A DNA stretch of 64,000 nt from an uncultured Granulosicoccus sp. (GCA_947492525.1 CANLNQ010000031.1:1-64000); one strand, 5' to 3'. Shown: positions 1-9,625, counted from the first letter of the stretch. The notes: generated by a model from the sequence alone, not told the origin. Numbers and translations: made by a program.

Positions 1-37
1 ACCCTGACGTCACTGCCTATCACAGGATGGTCGGCGA

Positions 38-418
38 ATGATAGCCTGCCGATGGATGGGGAGAATGAATCGCTTACGCAGTCACTGGCTGCTGGCAGCG
101 TTCATCGGTATCGCCAGACCGCTGGGTCAGTGGCCTCGCGACACACTGGTTTCAGCCTACATCGTGACGCTGTGCGCCACGATCGTGTTCGGAATCCTCA
201 GCGCACCGCTGGTTCGCGCCTTGCTTGCCAGGCAGCTGAACAAGCCTGTCATCGACTCGCGATCGGACGCGTGGTCCGGACTCATGCCGGGTGCACGCAA
301 TGATGACTTCAATCCGCTGGTATCACGGCAATCGGCCAACGGGTGGCTTGCGCCAGTCTCGATAGGCGCCGGGCATCAGCGTGACGTGGCTACTGCCTAC
401 CGCGTCATGTCTCGCTGA
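38..418 (+). pseudogene. Probable C-terminal remnant of a CPA1-type Na+/H+ antiporter
   Basis: A 126-codon open frame at the window edge, with an in-frame stop at 5-7, so it does not continue leftwards as an intact gene. Residues about 18-65 are hydrophobic, and the stretch WPRDTLVSAYIVTLCATIVF followed by LSAPLVRALLARQ resembles the last membrane segment of NhaP-type antiporters, which commonly read like RD..L..TYIVVLFSI.VQGL...PL.RRL. The Trp-Gly-Gly-x-Arg-Gly motif expected just before it is not recognisable. I infer a decayed 3' end; the alternative is a small unrelated membrane protein. An apparently intact antiporter of this family begins at 63686. Confidence 0.35.
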
Positions 419-456
419 ATGAACGCTTTGCATGAAACAGTACACTAGCCGAAACG

Positions 457-1638
457 TCAGTCGATAGCTTCGCGGACAGCCTTGACGATGACGGCCTCCT
501 CGTCGGTCGGAATGACATGGACCCGGACGGAGGAGGCGTCATCGCTGATCTGTGTTGCATTGGCCTCGTTGTCGTCTCCATCTAGGCTGACGCCCAGCCA
601 GCTCAGCTTCTCGCAGATCTTGCGCCGCACCAAGGCGGAATTCTCGCCAATGCCTGCGGTAAATACCAGCGCATCCAGCCCGTCGATGGTACAGACCAGC
701 GAGGCAAGCTGGGTTGCAGCGCGATGGCAATACAGGTTGACAGCTTCACGCGCGTGCGGGTCCGAGCTGCCTTCGAGAACGTGCATGTCGTTGCTGATTC
801 CCGAAACGCCGAGCAGCCCGGACTGACGGTAGAGCAAGTCGGTCACTTCCTGACTGTTCATGCCCATCTGTTCCATCATGTGAAGTACCACGCCGGCGTC
901 AAGCGTGCCGCAGCGTCGCCCCATCATGAGACCTTCGAGAGCCGTGAATCCCATGGTGCTGGCGACACTCTGCCGGTTCTTCATGGCGCACATGCTGGAG
1001 CCATTACCCAGGTGAGCCACGATGACGCGCTGCTCGGCCACCGAGCCCGCTATCTCCGGGAGGATAGAGGCAATGTACTCGTAGGAGAGTCCGTGGAATC
1101 CATAGCGGATGATGCCGGCATCCGTCATGGCTCTTGGCAAGGCGAACAGTTGGGAGAGCCTGGGCTGGGTGCGATGAAAGCTGGTGTCGAAGCAGGCGAC
1201 CTGTGGCAAGCCCGGGTGGCGTCGGGCGATGGCTTGACAGACCGCCAGGTTGTTCGGCTGATGCAGAGGTGCCAGAGAGACAAGCGTCTCCAGTTCATTC
1301 ATGATGTCCGGGTCGATGACAACCGGTGCCGCGAAACTGCGTCCGCCATGCACCACACGATGCCCGACAGCGCGCAGTGAGAAGCCGGCAGTGTGAGCCT
1401 GTATCCAGTCCAGCAGGCGTATGGTGAGCTCGGCATGCGTTGCGCTCGCTTCGATCGACTCCAGCTCATCTTCGTGCAAGTGATATTCACCGCTCTTGCT
1501 GATGATGAAATCCGGCGCACTGCCAATGCCCGCTATCTTGCCCTGCACAAGCGCCATGCGGGTATCCGAGTCTGCTGGATAGAGCGCGAATTTGATACTT
1601 GAAGAGCCGGCATTCATGACGAGTATGACGTCCATCAT
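457..1638 (-). CDS. ackA: Acetate kinase
   Basis: Interconverts acetate plus ATP with acetyl phosphate plus ADP in the cytoplasm. At 393 residues it has the usual family length. Visible hallmarks are the N-terminal phosphate-binding NAGSSSIKF, the GFHGLSYEYI region with the catalytic Arg/His environment, HLGNGSSM, and the C-terminal VFTAGIGENS of the ASKHA fold. The start overlaps the stop of the upstream maoC/pta gene by ATGA, which indicates translational coupling. It is the last gene of the phaC-fabI-maoC/pta-ackA operon and completes a Pta-AckA route between acyl-CoA and acid plus ATP. Because the partner Pta belongs to the phosphate acetyl/butyryl transferase group, a wider acyl specificity is possible. 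Confidence 0.95.
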   Translation of the reverse strand: MMDVILVMNAGSSSIKFALYPADSDTRMALVQGKIAGIGSAPDFIISKSGEYHLHEDELESIEASATHAELTIRLLDWIQAHTAGFSLRAVGHRVVHGGRSFAAPVVIDPDIMNELETLVSLAPLHQPNNLAVCQAIARRHPGLPQVACFDTSFHRTQPRLSQLFALPRAMTDAGIIRYGFHGLSYEYIASILPEIAGSVAEQRVIVAHLGNGSSMCAMKNRQSVASTMGFTALEGLMMGRRCGTLDAGVVLHMMEQMGMNSQEVTDLLYRQSGLLGVSGISNDMHVLEGSSDPHAREAVNLYCHRAATQLASLVCTIDGLDALVFTAGIGENSALVRRKICEKLSWLGVSLDGDDNEANATQISDDASSVRVHVIPTDEEAVIVKAVREAID

Positions 1639-3041
1639 CGACCCGCTGCCTGTTGGTGGTGGCTGTAGATCTGGGCCAGTGCGCAGGAGACGAGTCGCGT
1701 CAGCACGCCATCGGCACGGCTGGTCAGTATGATGGGTACCCGAGCACCGAGAACGATACCGGCGGCATCGGCACCGGCCAGGTAGATCAGCTGTTTGGCA
1801 ATCATGTTGCCGGCTTCCAGGTCGGGTGCGACCAGAATATCCGCATCACCCGCTACTTCGGACCTGATGCCCTTGGCTTCGGCCGCCGTGGGGGAGATGG
1901 CATTGTCGAAAGCCAGCGGGCCGTCGAGTACGCCGCCGGTGATCTGCCCGCGATTGGCCATCATGCACAGAGCCGCTGCATCGATTGTCGATGTGATCGT
2001 GGGTGTGACTGTCTCGACCGCCGACAGGATGGCGACCTTGGGCTGTGCGAGCCCGAGTGCATGGCCCAGATCGATGGCGTTCTGAATGATGTCACGCTTG
2101 TCCATCAAGTCCGGGTAGATAGTGATGGCAGCATCGGTGATGAGCAACGGTTTGGGGTAGTGGGGTACATCGATTGCATAGACATGACTCATCCGGCGTT
2201 CGGTGCGAAGTCCCAGGTCCTTGTTCACGATGGCACCCATCAGCTCATCGGTGTGCAATTTGCCTTTCATGATGGATTGCGCCTTGCCCTCTCGCACCAT
2301 GGCCACGGCCAGTTCAGCCGCTGCGTGGCTATGCGGCGCATCGAGTCTTTCCACGCCTTGCAAGGACAGGCCGGCTTCCTGCGCTGCCGCATCGACCTTT
2401 TCGCGAGGACCAATCAGGATGGGTTCGATCAGCCCCCTGGCGCTGGCCTGCAGGGCACCAGAGAGCGAGACCGAATCGCAGGGATGGACGACCGCCACTC
2501 GAATCGGGGCCAGAGCCTCACAGGCATCGAACAGCTTCTGATAGCTTGCGCCACGTTCATGCAGGTGAACTTCGGGCAGTGTCACTCGGGGTCGGCGGAC
2601 CTTGCTGCTTGGGGCAATGACCTCGGCCTCTCCGATGATGACCTTCTGGCCTTCGTCATTCAGGCAGACGCAATCGAACAGGATGCGTTTTCCCTCAGCC
2701 TGTTTCTGCTTCGCGGTAACCGTGACCGTGACGGTATCGCCCAGTCCAACGGGACGACGGAAACTCAATGACTGGTTCAGGTAGATGGTTCCCGGGCCGG
2801 GTAGTTCGGTCCCCAGTACCGCCGAGATCAGTGCCCCTCCCCACATGCCGTGCGCGATGACTTCATGAAAGATGTCGGTCTTCGCGTATTCGACATCCAC
2901 ATGAGCCGGGTTGACGTCGCCGGACATGACCGCGAACAGTTCGATGTCCTGTTGCCGGAGCGTGCGAACCAGCTGCGCCGAGTCGCCGATCGCTATCTCG
3001 TCGAATGTCCTGTTCTCGATATATTGCAAGTCTGCTTTCAT
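1635..3041 (-). CDS. Fused MaoC-like hydratase / phosphate acetyl(butyryl)transferase
   Basis: A two-domain protein of 468 residues. Residues about 10-145 form a MaoC hot-dog domain (DVNPAHVD with the catalytic Asp/His, then FHEVIAHGMWG), the family of (R)-specific enoyl-CoA hydratases. Residues about 165-465 form a phosphate acetyl/butyryltransferase (SIMKGKLHTDELM and GGVLDGPLAFDNA are typical). Annotators usually call this fusion bifunctional enoyl-CoA hydratase/phosphate acetyltransferase. It lies 2 nt after fabI and overlaps ackA by 4 nt. With phaC in the same operon, the hydratase half could supply (R)-3-hydroxyacyl-CoA for polyester synthesis, while the Pta half exchanges acyl-CoA and acyl phosphate. 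Substrate chain length is not visible from sequence. Confidence 0.9.
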   Translation of the reverse strand: MKADLQYIENRTFDEIAIGDSAQLVRTLRQQDIELFAVMSGDVNPAHVDVEYAKTDIFHEVIAHGMWGGALISAVLGTELPGPGTIYLNQSLSFRRPVGLGDTVTVTVTAKQKQAEGKRILFDCVCLNDEGQKVIIGEAEVIAPSSKVRRPRVTLPEVHLHERGASYQKLFDACEALAPIRVAVVHPCDSVSLSGALQASARGLIEPILIGPREKVDAAAQEAGLSLQGVERLDAPHSHAAAELAVAMVREGKAQSIMKGKLHTDELMGAIVNKDLGLRTERRMSHVYAIDVPHYPKPLLITDAAITIYPDLMDKRDIIQNAIDLGHALGLAQPKVAILSAVETVTPTITSTIDAAALCMMANRGQITGGVLDGPLAFDNAISPTAAEAKGIRSEVAGDADILVAPDLEAGNMIAKQLIYLAGADAAGIVLGARVPIILTSRADGVLTRLVSCALAQIYSHHQQAAGR

Positions 3042-3043
3042 GG

Positions 3044-3814
3044 TCAGGACATCACGTGGTAGCCGGCATCGACATGGATGACCTCACCGGTAACGCTGCC
3101 GCTGGCATCGCTGGCGAGGTAACTGGCCATGTTGCCGACATCGGCGATACTGACCAGGTGATGTTGTGGTGCACGATTGCAATGCTCATCGATCAGCTTG
3201 TCGAAATGCGCGATGCCCGAGGCCGCCCGTGTATTCAGGGGGCCGGGGGAAATGGCGTTGACCCGAATGCCGGCGGGACCCAGCTCTGCGGCGAGGTATT
3301 TCATGCTCGCCTCGAGCGCAGCTTTCACCGGCCCCATCACATTGTAGTGATCCACCACTTTCTCGGCACCATAGTAGCTCATGGTCATGATGCTGCCATT
3401 GTTCTGCATCAACGGCTCGGCCTTGCGGGCCAGGCGAATCAGCGAGTGACAGGAAATATCCATGGCCTGCGAAAACCCTTCCCTGGAACAGTCGGTGACC
3501 CGGCCGTGCAGATCCTCCATGGGGCACCAGGCGATCGAATGGATCAGGAAGTCCAGATTGCCCCAGTGTTGATCGATACTGTCGAACACGGCATCCAGTT
3601 GTCGATCTTCGGTGATATCCAGTGGCAGAAGCAGTTCGGCGTTGACCTGTTCTGCCACTGTCTCCACATGGGATCTTGCCTTGTCATTGAGATAGGTCAG
3701 TGCCAGACTTGCACCCGCTGCATGCAGTGCCTGAGCGCAGCCCGCTGCGATGGAATGTTCATTGGCAACACCTATGACCAGTCCGCGTTTGCCTTTGAGA
3801 GAGATCATGTCCAT
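3044..3814 (-). CDS. fabI: Enoyl-[acyl-carrier-protein] reductase FabI (NADH-type SDR)
   Basis: Reduces trans-2-enoyl-ACP in the last step of each fatty-acid elongation cycle. The 256-residue protein starts MDMISLKGKRG, with an AGGA 10 nt upstream inside the 3' end of phaC. An upstream in-frame Met at 3949 only reads through phaC codons, so I reject it. The FabI version of the SDR fold is clear: GVANEHSIAAG as cofactor loop, SIAWCP, and the Tyr-x6-Lys centre in YNVMGPVK following SYYGAEKVV. It ends in GEVIHVDAGYHVMS, as usual for FabI. It sits 5 nt after phaC and 2 nt before maoC/pta. A paralogue elsewhere that covers housekeeping fatty-acid synthesis cannot be excluded. Confidence 0.92.
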   Translation of the reverse strand: MDMISLKGKRGLVIGVANEHSIAAGCAQALHAAGASLALTYLNDKARSHVETVAEQVNAELLLPLDITEDRQLDAVFDSIDQHWGNLDFLIHSIAWCPMEDLHGRVTDCSREGFSQAMDISCHSLIRLARKAEPLMQNNGSIMTMSYYGAEKVVDHYNVMGPVKAALEASMKYLAAELGPAGIRVNAISPGPLNTRAASGIAHFDKLIDEHCNRAPQHHLVSIADVGNMASYLASDASGSVTGEVIHVDAGYHVMS

Positions 3815-3819
3815 GTCAA

Positions 3820-5754
3820 TCAATCCTGAAGTACGTAGGTTCCGGGAGCGTCGCACAAGGGCAACAGGTCCTTGTCCGGCGCACCCATGGAAGGAGGGGG
3901 AACTGCCTTGCCTGATCGACTGTCCAGCCAGCTGACATAGGCAGGCCACCAGGACCCCTCCTGTGTCTGGGTTTTTTCCTTCCAGGTATCCGGGTCAACA
4001 TAGTAATCATCATGCTGTACGGTGCTGGAGCGAAAGTGACGGCGTGGATGTCCGGGTTCGGAAACGATGCCGGCATTGTGGCCACCATTGGTCAAGGTGA
4101 AGGTCAGCTCCGTATCGGTGAGCAGGTGGAACTTGTAGACGGAGTGCCAGGGGGCGACATGATCCCATTCGGTACCGACACAGAATACCGGTACACGGAT
4201 GTCGGACACGGTGATCGGTTTTCCGTCGACCAGATAGCGCCCTTCTGTCAGGTCATTGTTCAGGTACAGCCTGCGCAGGTATTGCGAGTGCATGCGATAG
4301 GGCATGCGAGTACCATCGGCATTCCAGGCCATCAGATCGTTCATGCCCGAGCGCTCGCCCATCAGGTAATCATGCATGATGCGAGACCAGACAAGATCGT
4401 TGGAACGCAGCAGCTGGAACGTGCCGGACATCTGTTTCGAATCAAGATAGCCCTGTTCCCACATCATGTCTTCGAGAAAGGTCAGCTGACTTTCATTGAT
4501 GAACAACATCAATTCACCCGCTTCGGTAAAGTCAGTCTGTGCAGCCAGAAAAGTCAGGGTCTTGAACCGTTCGTCGCCATCGCGCGCCATGGCGGATGCG
4601 GCAATGGACAGCAGCGTGCCTCCCAGGCAGTAGCCGACTCCGTGTACCGGCGCACTGTCGGTGATGGTATTGATCACGTTCAGCGAGTCCATGATGCCCA
4701 GCTCGCGATAGTCTTCCATGCCCATCTCCCGGTCTTCCGAATCGGGATTCTTCCAGGAAATGATGAAAACGGTGTAGCCTTGATCGGTCAGGTATCTGAC
4801 CAGAGAATTGTGCTGTGACAGATCGAGAATGTAGTACTTCATGATCCAGGCCGGTATGATGAAGATCGGCTCGGGGCGCACCTTCGCGGTGGAAGGTTCG
4901 TACTGAATCAGTTCGACAAGACGGTTGCGATAGACAACCTTGCCGGGAGTGCAGGCTATGTTCTCGCCGGGCTGGAACTCATCGAGACCGGGAGCCTTGC
5001 CACCGTCGACCTGCGTCTGCCAGTCTTCCAGGAAGTTCCGGAACCCGCGAACAAGATTCTGTCCCGCCTCTTCCTGTGTCCTGCGCAGGATTTCCGGGTT
5101 GGTCAGCAGAAAGTTCGAGGGCGAAAACATGTCCAGCATCTGCCGGCTGGTGAATTCCACCACGTTTTCGTGCTGGGATGTCACTCCTCTGATCCCGGTC
5201 GTTGCGTTGTGCCACCACTGTTGTTGCAGCAGGAACGACTGGTAGAAGAGTTTGTATGGCCATCGCTGCCAGGCTTCATCGCGAAAGCGTTTGTCCTGCG
5301 GCAAGGGTTCGATGCAGGTGCCAGGCTCTGACCCTGTCAAGGCAGCGCACTGATTGGCATACAGGGCCAGTTTGACGGCCTTCCTGATCGCCTTCTTATG
5401 CAATTGCATCTGTTTGCCGGGCGATACCATCAGATGTATCAGCCAATCGGCATAGGCGCCAGCCAGTGCACTGGGCGACAGACCCAGCGTGAACTTCGAC
5501 AGCGCGGCATGGGTGGATTTGTCGAGAATGTCCTCCAGTGCCGTTGCGGCATAGGATTCATCATCATCATGATGTGTCCCCATGGCCGTCATCTTCATGA
5601 AGGACTCGATCATCTTGTGTGCCTGTTCGAGCTCTGAAGCCTGGCCGAATTCAGTGCGTGTGACGCTCTGCGGTAGCACACTGCCTGTCAGGGGTTCTGC
5701 CCGAACGGGTTGCAGCTCGGTAGCCGTGGAAGCCGACTTTTCGTGAACAGCCAT
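3820..5754 (-). CDS. phaC: Class I poly(3-hydroxyalkanoate) synthase
   Basis: Polymerises (R)-3-hydroxyacyl-CoA into PHA granules. At 644 residues it is somewhat longer than the roughly 590 of Cupriavidus PhaC, the extra length being N-terminal. The N-terminal synthase domain (about 100-290) is followed by an alpha/beta-hydrolase core with the lipase-like box GYCLGG; its cysteine is residue 376. The catalytic Asp is in GTEWDHVAPW and the His in NGGHNAGIVSEPGHPRR. The start has an AGGATG ribosome site 7-9 nt upstream. It is first in the operon with fabI, maoC/pta and ackA; no phaA, phaB or phasin gene is adjacent. A hairpin lies in the leader at 5795-5810. Confidence 0.94.
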   Translation of the reverse strand: MAVHEKSASTATELQPVRAEPLTGSVLPQSVTRTEFGQASELEQAHKMIESFMKMTAMGTHHDDDESYAATALEDILDKSTHAALSKFTLGLSPSALAGAYADWLIHLMVSPGKQMQLHKKAIRKAVKLALYANQCAALTGSEPGTCIEPLPQDKRFRDEAWQRWPYKLFYQSFLLQQQWWHNATTGIRGVTSQHENVVEFTSRQMLDMFSPSNFLLTNPEILRRTQEEAGQNLVRGFRNFLEDWQTQVDGGKAPGLDEFQPGENIACTPGKVVYRNRLVELIQYEPSTAKVRPEPIFIIPAWIMKYYILDLSQHNSLVRYLTDQGYTVFIISWKNPDSEDREMGMEDYRELGIMDSLNVINTITDSAPVHGVGYCLGGTLLSIAASAMARDGDERFKTLTFLAAQTDFTEAGELMLFINESQLTFLEDMMWEQGYLDSKQMSGTFQLLRSNDLVWSRIMHDYLMGERSGMNDLMAWNADGTRMPYRMHSQYLRRLYLNNDLTEGRYLVDGKPITVSDIRVPVFCVGTEWDHVAPWHSVYKFHLLTDTELTFTLTNGGHNAGIVSEPGHPRRHFRSSTVQHDDYYVDPDTWKEKTQTQEGSWWPAYVSWLDSRSGKAVPPPSMGAPDKDLLPLCDAPGTYVLQD

Positions 5755-5794
5755 GAAGGTTCATCCTGTGACGTGTCTGATGGCGAGAGTGTAT

Positions 5795-5810
5795 CGAGCG
5801 CTTGCGCTCG
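5795..5810. other. Short perfect hairpin in the mscK-phaC spacer
   Basis: CGAGCGCTTGCGCTCG folds into a 6-bp stem with a CUUG tetraloop. It lies about 40 nt upstream of the phaC start and 100 nt beyond the mscK stop, both genes being on the minus strand. There is no T-run, so it is not a canonical intrinsic terminator. It may be a processing or leader structure. The rest of the 155-bp spacer shows nothing definite. Confidence 0.35.
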
Positions 5811-5909
5811 TGCACATCAGGGCTTTCCACATACAACTGCGGCCAAGTGCAGGGGGGCGTGCCACGAGGGGGCTCCGGTGGCAGGATCACGGCTGGGGCT
5901 GCTATCGGA

Positions 5910-8900
5910 TCAATCGTCTTCCGATACGTCGGTATCTGTCGACAGATGTACCACGCGCTGGGGAAACGGAATTTCGATACCGTGGTCGGCCAGTTTCCTG
6001 TTGATGGCAGCGTTCAGGTCGTGCGTGACGGGTAATCGATAAGCCGGTGTCGCGACGAATGCGCGAATCTCGAAATCCAGGGAGCTGGCCCCGTGGTTGA
6101 CGAAGAATACCGTCGGCTCGGGGTCGTCCAGCACATGTTCCGTACTCTCGACGCAGTCAACGAGCAGTTGGCGTACCTGTTTGATATCGGACCCATAGGC
6201 CACGCCGATACTCAACATGATGCGTGTCACCGCATCATGAAGTGTCCAGTTGGTCACTTCTTCCGTAATGATGGACTTGTTGGGCAGTACCACTTCCCGG
6301 TTGTCGAAATCGGTCAGGGTGGTCGCGCGTATCTGTATGTTGCTGACAGTGCCACTGATCCCGCCTATCGTGACCGTATCACCGACGCGAACGGGGCGCT
6401 CGAACAGTATGATGAGCCCCGATATGAAATTGGCGACAATCTCCTGCAAGCCGAAGCCGAGCCCTACACCCAGAGCTGCCACGATCCATTGCAGGCGTGA
6501 CCAGTCGACGCCCAGCTGGGCAATCGCGATGAGCAGGGTCGAACCCAGCAGCGTGTAGCTGGCGATCGCATTGACCGCATAGCGAGTTCCGGTATCCAGC
6601 TTCAGGCGTTCGAACAGAACGAGTTCCAGCACACTGCGCAGATTGCGTGCACCGACGAAACCGACCAGCAGCAGGGTGGCGGCCAGCATGAGCTTGCCCA
6701 GCGTCACGGGCTCGGTCACGGCGCTGCCACTGGCGGACACGGCGGATTGCCACAACACGATATCGTTGAAGTTGTCCAGAACCGGAAACATGGGTTTCCA
6801 GACCGTCCAGGCACCGATCAGTACCAGCACCAGCCCGGCCAGTCTGAACAGTTGCTGTGCTTCGAAGGCGGTGTGCTTGTAGTCATCATCCCAGGCCAGA
6901 GACAGTTCCGGTGTGGCATCGCCACTGACGGGTACGCTTTCCTGCGCGCTGCGTTCGGCCTCCATGGCGGACCGCTTTGCGCGTGCCTTGCGCAAGGACA
7001 TCCTGCGATGGGCCACCATGAATTCTCGGTAGAGCGCTTCCACGATGACCAGTATGGCGATCAACAGCAGGCCGGATTCAAACAGGCGCCGCTGGAAGGC
7101 GGTGGCCGTGTCCAGATAGCCGATCAACGGCAGCAGGCCAATCGCTGCCGGCAGCAGGATCAGTGTCCAGATGCCCATTCGAGCCAGTGGCGAACGAAGC
7201 CCTGAACCGTCCTTGTCGACGATCACACCCTTGCCCGGTCGAAACAGCATATACAGCAACAGGCTCATTCCCAGTGATATCAACATGAACGCACTGACCC
7301 CCATCGCATAGCGAAGATCGGCCTGATTCGTCGTGATGGCGAAGGTATAGACAATGGTGCAGACGGTGAACAGCCAGACGAACCAGTTCAGGTGATTGTT
7401 GACACGCTGTACCGTGTGATCGTCCCAGGCAAAGTGCGCCCGGAACACGCTGTTCTCCCGGCACAGTGCCTTGAGAAACAGCAGGACGAGCAGGGTGCGG
7501 CTGCCCAGAAGCAGAGAGGCGCCGATGGCCGGCATGAGCGAGCCTGAAAAGACGAAAACATCCTTCACCACCCACCAGGCCGAGAACATCAGCAGCGGCA
7601 TCGGCAGCGCCCACAGCAGACTGTAGGCGAAGGCCAATGGTGTTGCCCAGTAATCATCGATACCGACATTGCCGACCTGTTCGGCGCGTCGCCGCAGTAG
7701 TGTCTTCAGATGCGGCCTCAGGGCGAGCAGACCGATCACGCAGGCAGCCAGCAGACTCAGTTCGAAGAGCTTGAGTTGCAGTGTTTGCACGATGGCCGTG
7801 TCCATGCCCCGCCAGGTATCGGCATCCAGCAACCACTGCAGTGAGCCATAGGCGTATTTCACCCACTGCAAACCGATGGCTTCATTGGTCGGAAGCCAGA
7901 GCACACTGCCGTCGAGTGTGGCCAGTAGCTGTGACGATCGAATCTGCGCTTCGATCAAGGCCGCCTCGAGCGAGACCATTCGGTCGGCAACCCGGTGAGC
8001 GACATTCAGCAGGGCGACCTGGGGCGCCAGTGTGTCGTTGTCTGCGGTGGACTCAAGCTGAAAGGCACTGCTGCCGGGCAGCAGGTTCGTGGTTTCGACA
8101 GTGCGCAGCTGGTCCTCCCACAGAATCTGCTTGACTTTCAGTGTCTGCTGTTGCTCGTCAAGCTGCGCCAACTGCGATTGCATGGCCTCCGAATCGGGCA
8201 ACTGTTCACGCAGTTGTCGGACGATCACCGCCAGAGAGTCATTGACAGACCCCGTGTCGGTAACACGGCTCAGTATCAGTCGGACCTGATGAATGTCGAG
8301 GATCGATTGCGCCACTTCGGCTGTCTGCTGCTGGATGGGCAGTTCCTGTTCCAGCAAGGACAGACGGGCTCTGAGCAGTGCCATCAGCGCTGGACTGCCG
8401 GTATCTCTGCCGCTGGTCTCATCCGTGTACTGCGCAATCTGTTCTCGCAGCGCGGATAGACGAGCATCGCTCAAGGCCTGCCAATGACGCGTCTGTTCGG
8501 CAAGCGCCACGTCCAGTTTCATCTGCAGCAGGCGACTTTCCAGGGACGCCAGCGTCTGTCGGGGTGCCAGTGTCGAGAGCTCGATCTGTTGCAGCTCGAT
8601 CAGTTCCAGCGCAACGTGTGATTGCACGCGCGAGAGGAAATCACGAGTCCTGGCAACCAGAGAAGATGTGCGCTGCTGGATGCTATGTTGACTGTCAGTG
8701 CTTTCCTCGAGTGACAAGGTGCTGGTCGCATCGATCTGTTCGGCGGCGCGGCTCATCTCCTGTGCGATGGCGGTGCCTCGCTCGCTGAGGCGCGCCTCTG
8801 TCTCGCGGGATTGGTACAGTTGCTGACTCAGCCGTCGTGTGTCGGCCTCCCACGTCGCCGCTGCGCTTTCCAGCGCTGCCTCATCGTCCGGCAGCGTGCT

Positions 8901-9224
8901 CCGGCGTAGGTCGGTCTCACTGAGCGCGATTATCTCCTGCTGCAGTTCGGCAACCGCGCTGTCGTAGTCAGCGACTTGCTGCTGATAGCGCTGGATATCC
9001 TCTCGTAGCTGCTGCAGGTTCCGCAACTGGCGACGAGCCAGTTTCAGATCATCGTTCAGCTGACCGGAATCCTGGTCCGATAGTTCGGCAGTATTGCTGA
9101 TGGCCTCTTCAAGCTCGTTCAGTTCCTGCTCATCAGGCTCGGAGGTGAACGCCTGCGCAGAACTCCAGAACAGGATGGCGACAGTCACGACGAGCAGAAG
9201 GCAGCGAAGCCACGGTTTTACCAT
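5910..9224 (-). CDS. Large mechanosensitive channel, MscK/KefA type
   Basis: A 1104-residue inner-membrane protein expected to open under membrane tension and release solutes after hypo-osmotic shock. A signal peptide (CLLLVVTVAILFWSSAQA) leads into a long glutamine-rich coiled-coil periplasmic region (about 30-470). About eight hydrophobic segments follow, then the MscS core: pore helix GLGFGLQEIVANFISGLI, the beta domain FERPVRVGDTV..ISGTV, and the NREVVLPNKSII signature. The length matches MscK/YbdG-like giants rather than MscS (about 290). The ATG at 9224 is preferred over an upstream TTG at 9233. It stands alone downstream of a 400-bp spacer. No K+-specific regulatory domain is evident, so gating by potassium is unproven. 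Confidence 0.88.
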   Translation of the reverse strand: MVKPWLRCLLLVVTVAILFWSSAQAFTSEPDEQELNELEEAISNTAELSDQDSGQLNDDLKLARRQLRNLQQLREDIQRYQQQVADYDSAVAELQQEIIALSETDLRRSTLPDDEAALESAAATWEADTRRLSQQLYQSRETEARLSERGTAIAQEMSRAAEQIDATSTLSLEESTDSQHSIQQRTSSLVARTRDFLSRVQSHVALELIELQQIELSTLAPRQTLASLESRLLQMKLDVALAEQTRHWQALSDARLSALREQIAQYTDETSGRDTGSPALMALLRARLSLLEQELPIQQQTAEVAQSILDIHQVRLILSRVTDTGSVNDSLAVIVRQLREQLPDSEAMQSQLAQLDEQQQTLKVKQILWEDQLRTVETTNLLPGSSAFQLESTADNDTLAPQVALLNVAHRVADRMVSLEAALIEAQIRSSQLLATLDGSVLWLPTNEAIGLQWVKYAYGSLQWLLDADTWRGMDTAIVQTLQLKLFELSLLAACVIGLLALRPHLKTLLRRRAEQVGNVGIDDYWATPLAFAYSLLWALPMPLLMFSAWWVVKDVFVFSGSLMPAIGASLLLGSRTLLVLLFLKALCRENSVFRAHFAWDDHTVQRVNNHLNWFVWLFTVCTIVYTFAITTNQADLRYAMGVSAFMLISLGMSLLLYMLFRPGKGVIVDKDGSGLRSPLARMGIWTLILLPAAIGLLPLIGYLDTATAFQRRLFESGLLLIAILVIVEALYREFMVAHRRMSLRKARAKRSAMEAERSAQESVPVSGDATPELSLAWDDDYKHTAFEAQQLFRLAGLVLVLIGAWTVWKPMFPVLDNFNDIVLWQSAVSASGSAVTEPVTLGKLMLAATLLLVGFVGARNLRSVLELVLFERLKLDTGTRYAVNAIASYTLLGSTLLIAIAQLGVDWSRLQWIVAALGVGLGFGLQEIVANFISGLIILFERPVRVGDTVTIGGISGTVSNIQIRATTLTDFDNREVVLPNKSIITEEVTNWTLHDAVTRIMLSIGVAYGSDIKQVRQLLVDCVESTEHVLDDPEPTVFFVNHGASSLDFEIRAFVATPAYRLPVTHDLNAAINRKLADHGIEIPFPQRVVHLSTDTDVSEDD

Positions 9225-9625
9225 GTTGATCAATGCTGGCGGTTGTCAGGAAGGGGCTGTTGCATGACCGTTTTGAGTCGTTGCGATGGAGGTGTTCAGG
9301 CTATCTGGCCAACTCGGCTGATACCTCGAAGGGTACCCTGAAACGAGCTGTTTTCGAAAACTCGTGATGGGTGGCGACTTCATGTTGCGTCAGTGTGAGG
9401 AGACACCGGCGATAGGTAACAAACAGGCCCGTTCTCGGCAGTTGTGCAGACGTGGATGGCACAACGAGCCTCTCCGGTCGGACAGATCGTCTTGGATAAA
9501 TCGTCTCGGACAGATCGTCTCGGACAGACCGTCCGATGATCGCGTGGGTTCGGTTAAGATCGAGCCATGCCGCTAGCCGGCCATGCTGGTCCGCCCCGTC
9601 GGTCTGGTGAAGTATCCTGCGGGCC
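9225..9625. repeat. Non-coding divergent spacer with a 4 x 14-bp tandem repeat and an inverted repeat
   Basis: This 401-bp spacer separates mscK (leftward) from the sensor kinase (rightward). At 9481-9536 there are four head-to-tail 14-bp units of the form GACAGATCGTCTCG, with 1-4 changes per unit. At 9343-9365 an inverted repeat reads ACGAG-CTG-TTTTCGAAAA-CTCGT. Open frames crossing the spacer have no family resemblance and translate the repeat, so I do not call a gene. Repeats of this phase could be clustered protein-binding sites or simple slippage products. Confidence 0.6.

Noticed and set aside
724-1380. 218-codon plus-strand frame opposite ackA
   Set aside because: Complete overlap with a well-supported gene; typical GC-rich antisense shadow.
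3832-3845. TACGTAGGTTCCGG, resembling the FixJ-like boxes
   Set aside because: It lies inside the last codons of phaC, in reversed orientation to fabI, and can be explained by coding sequence; no independent sign of a promoter.
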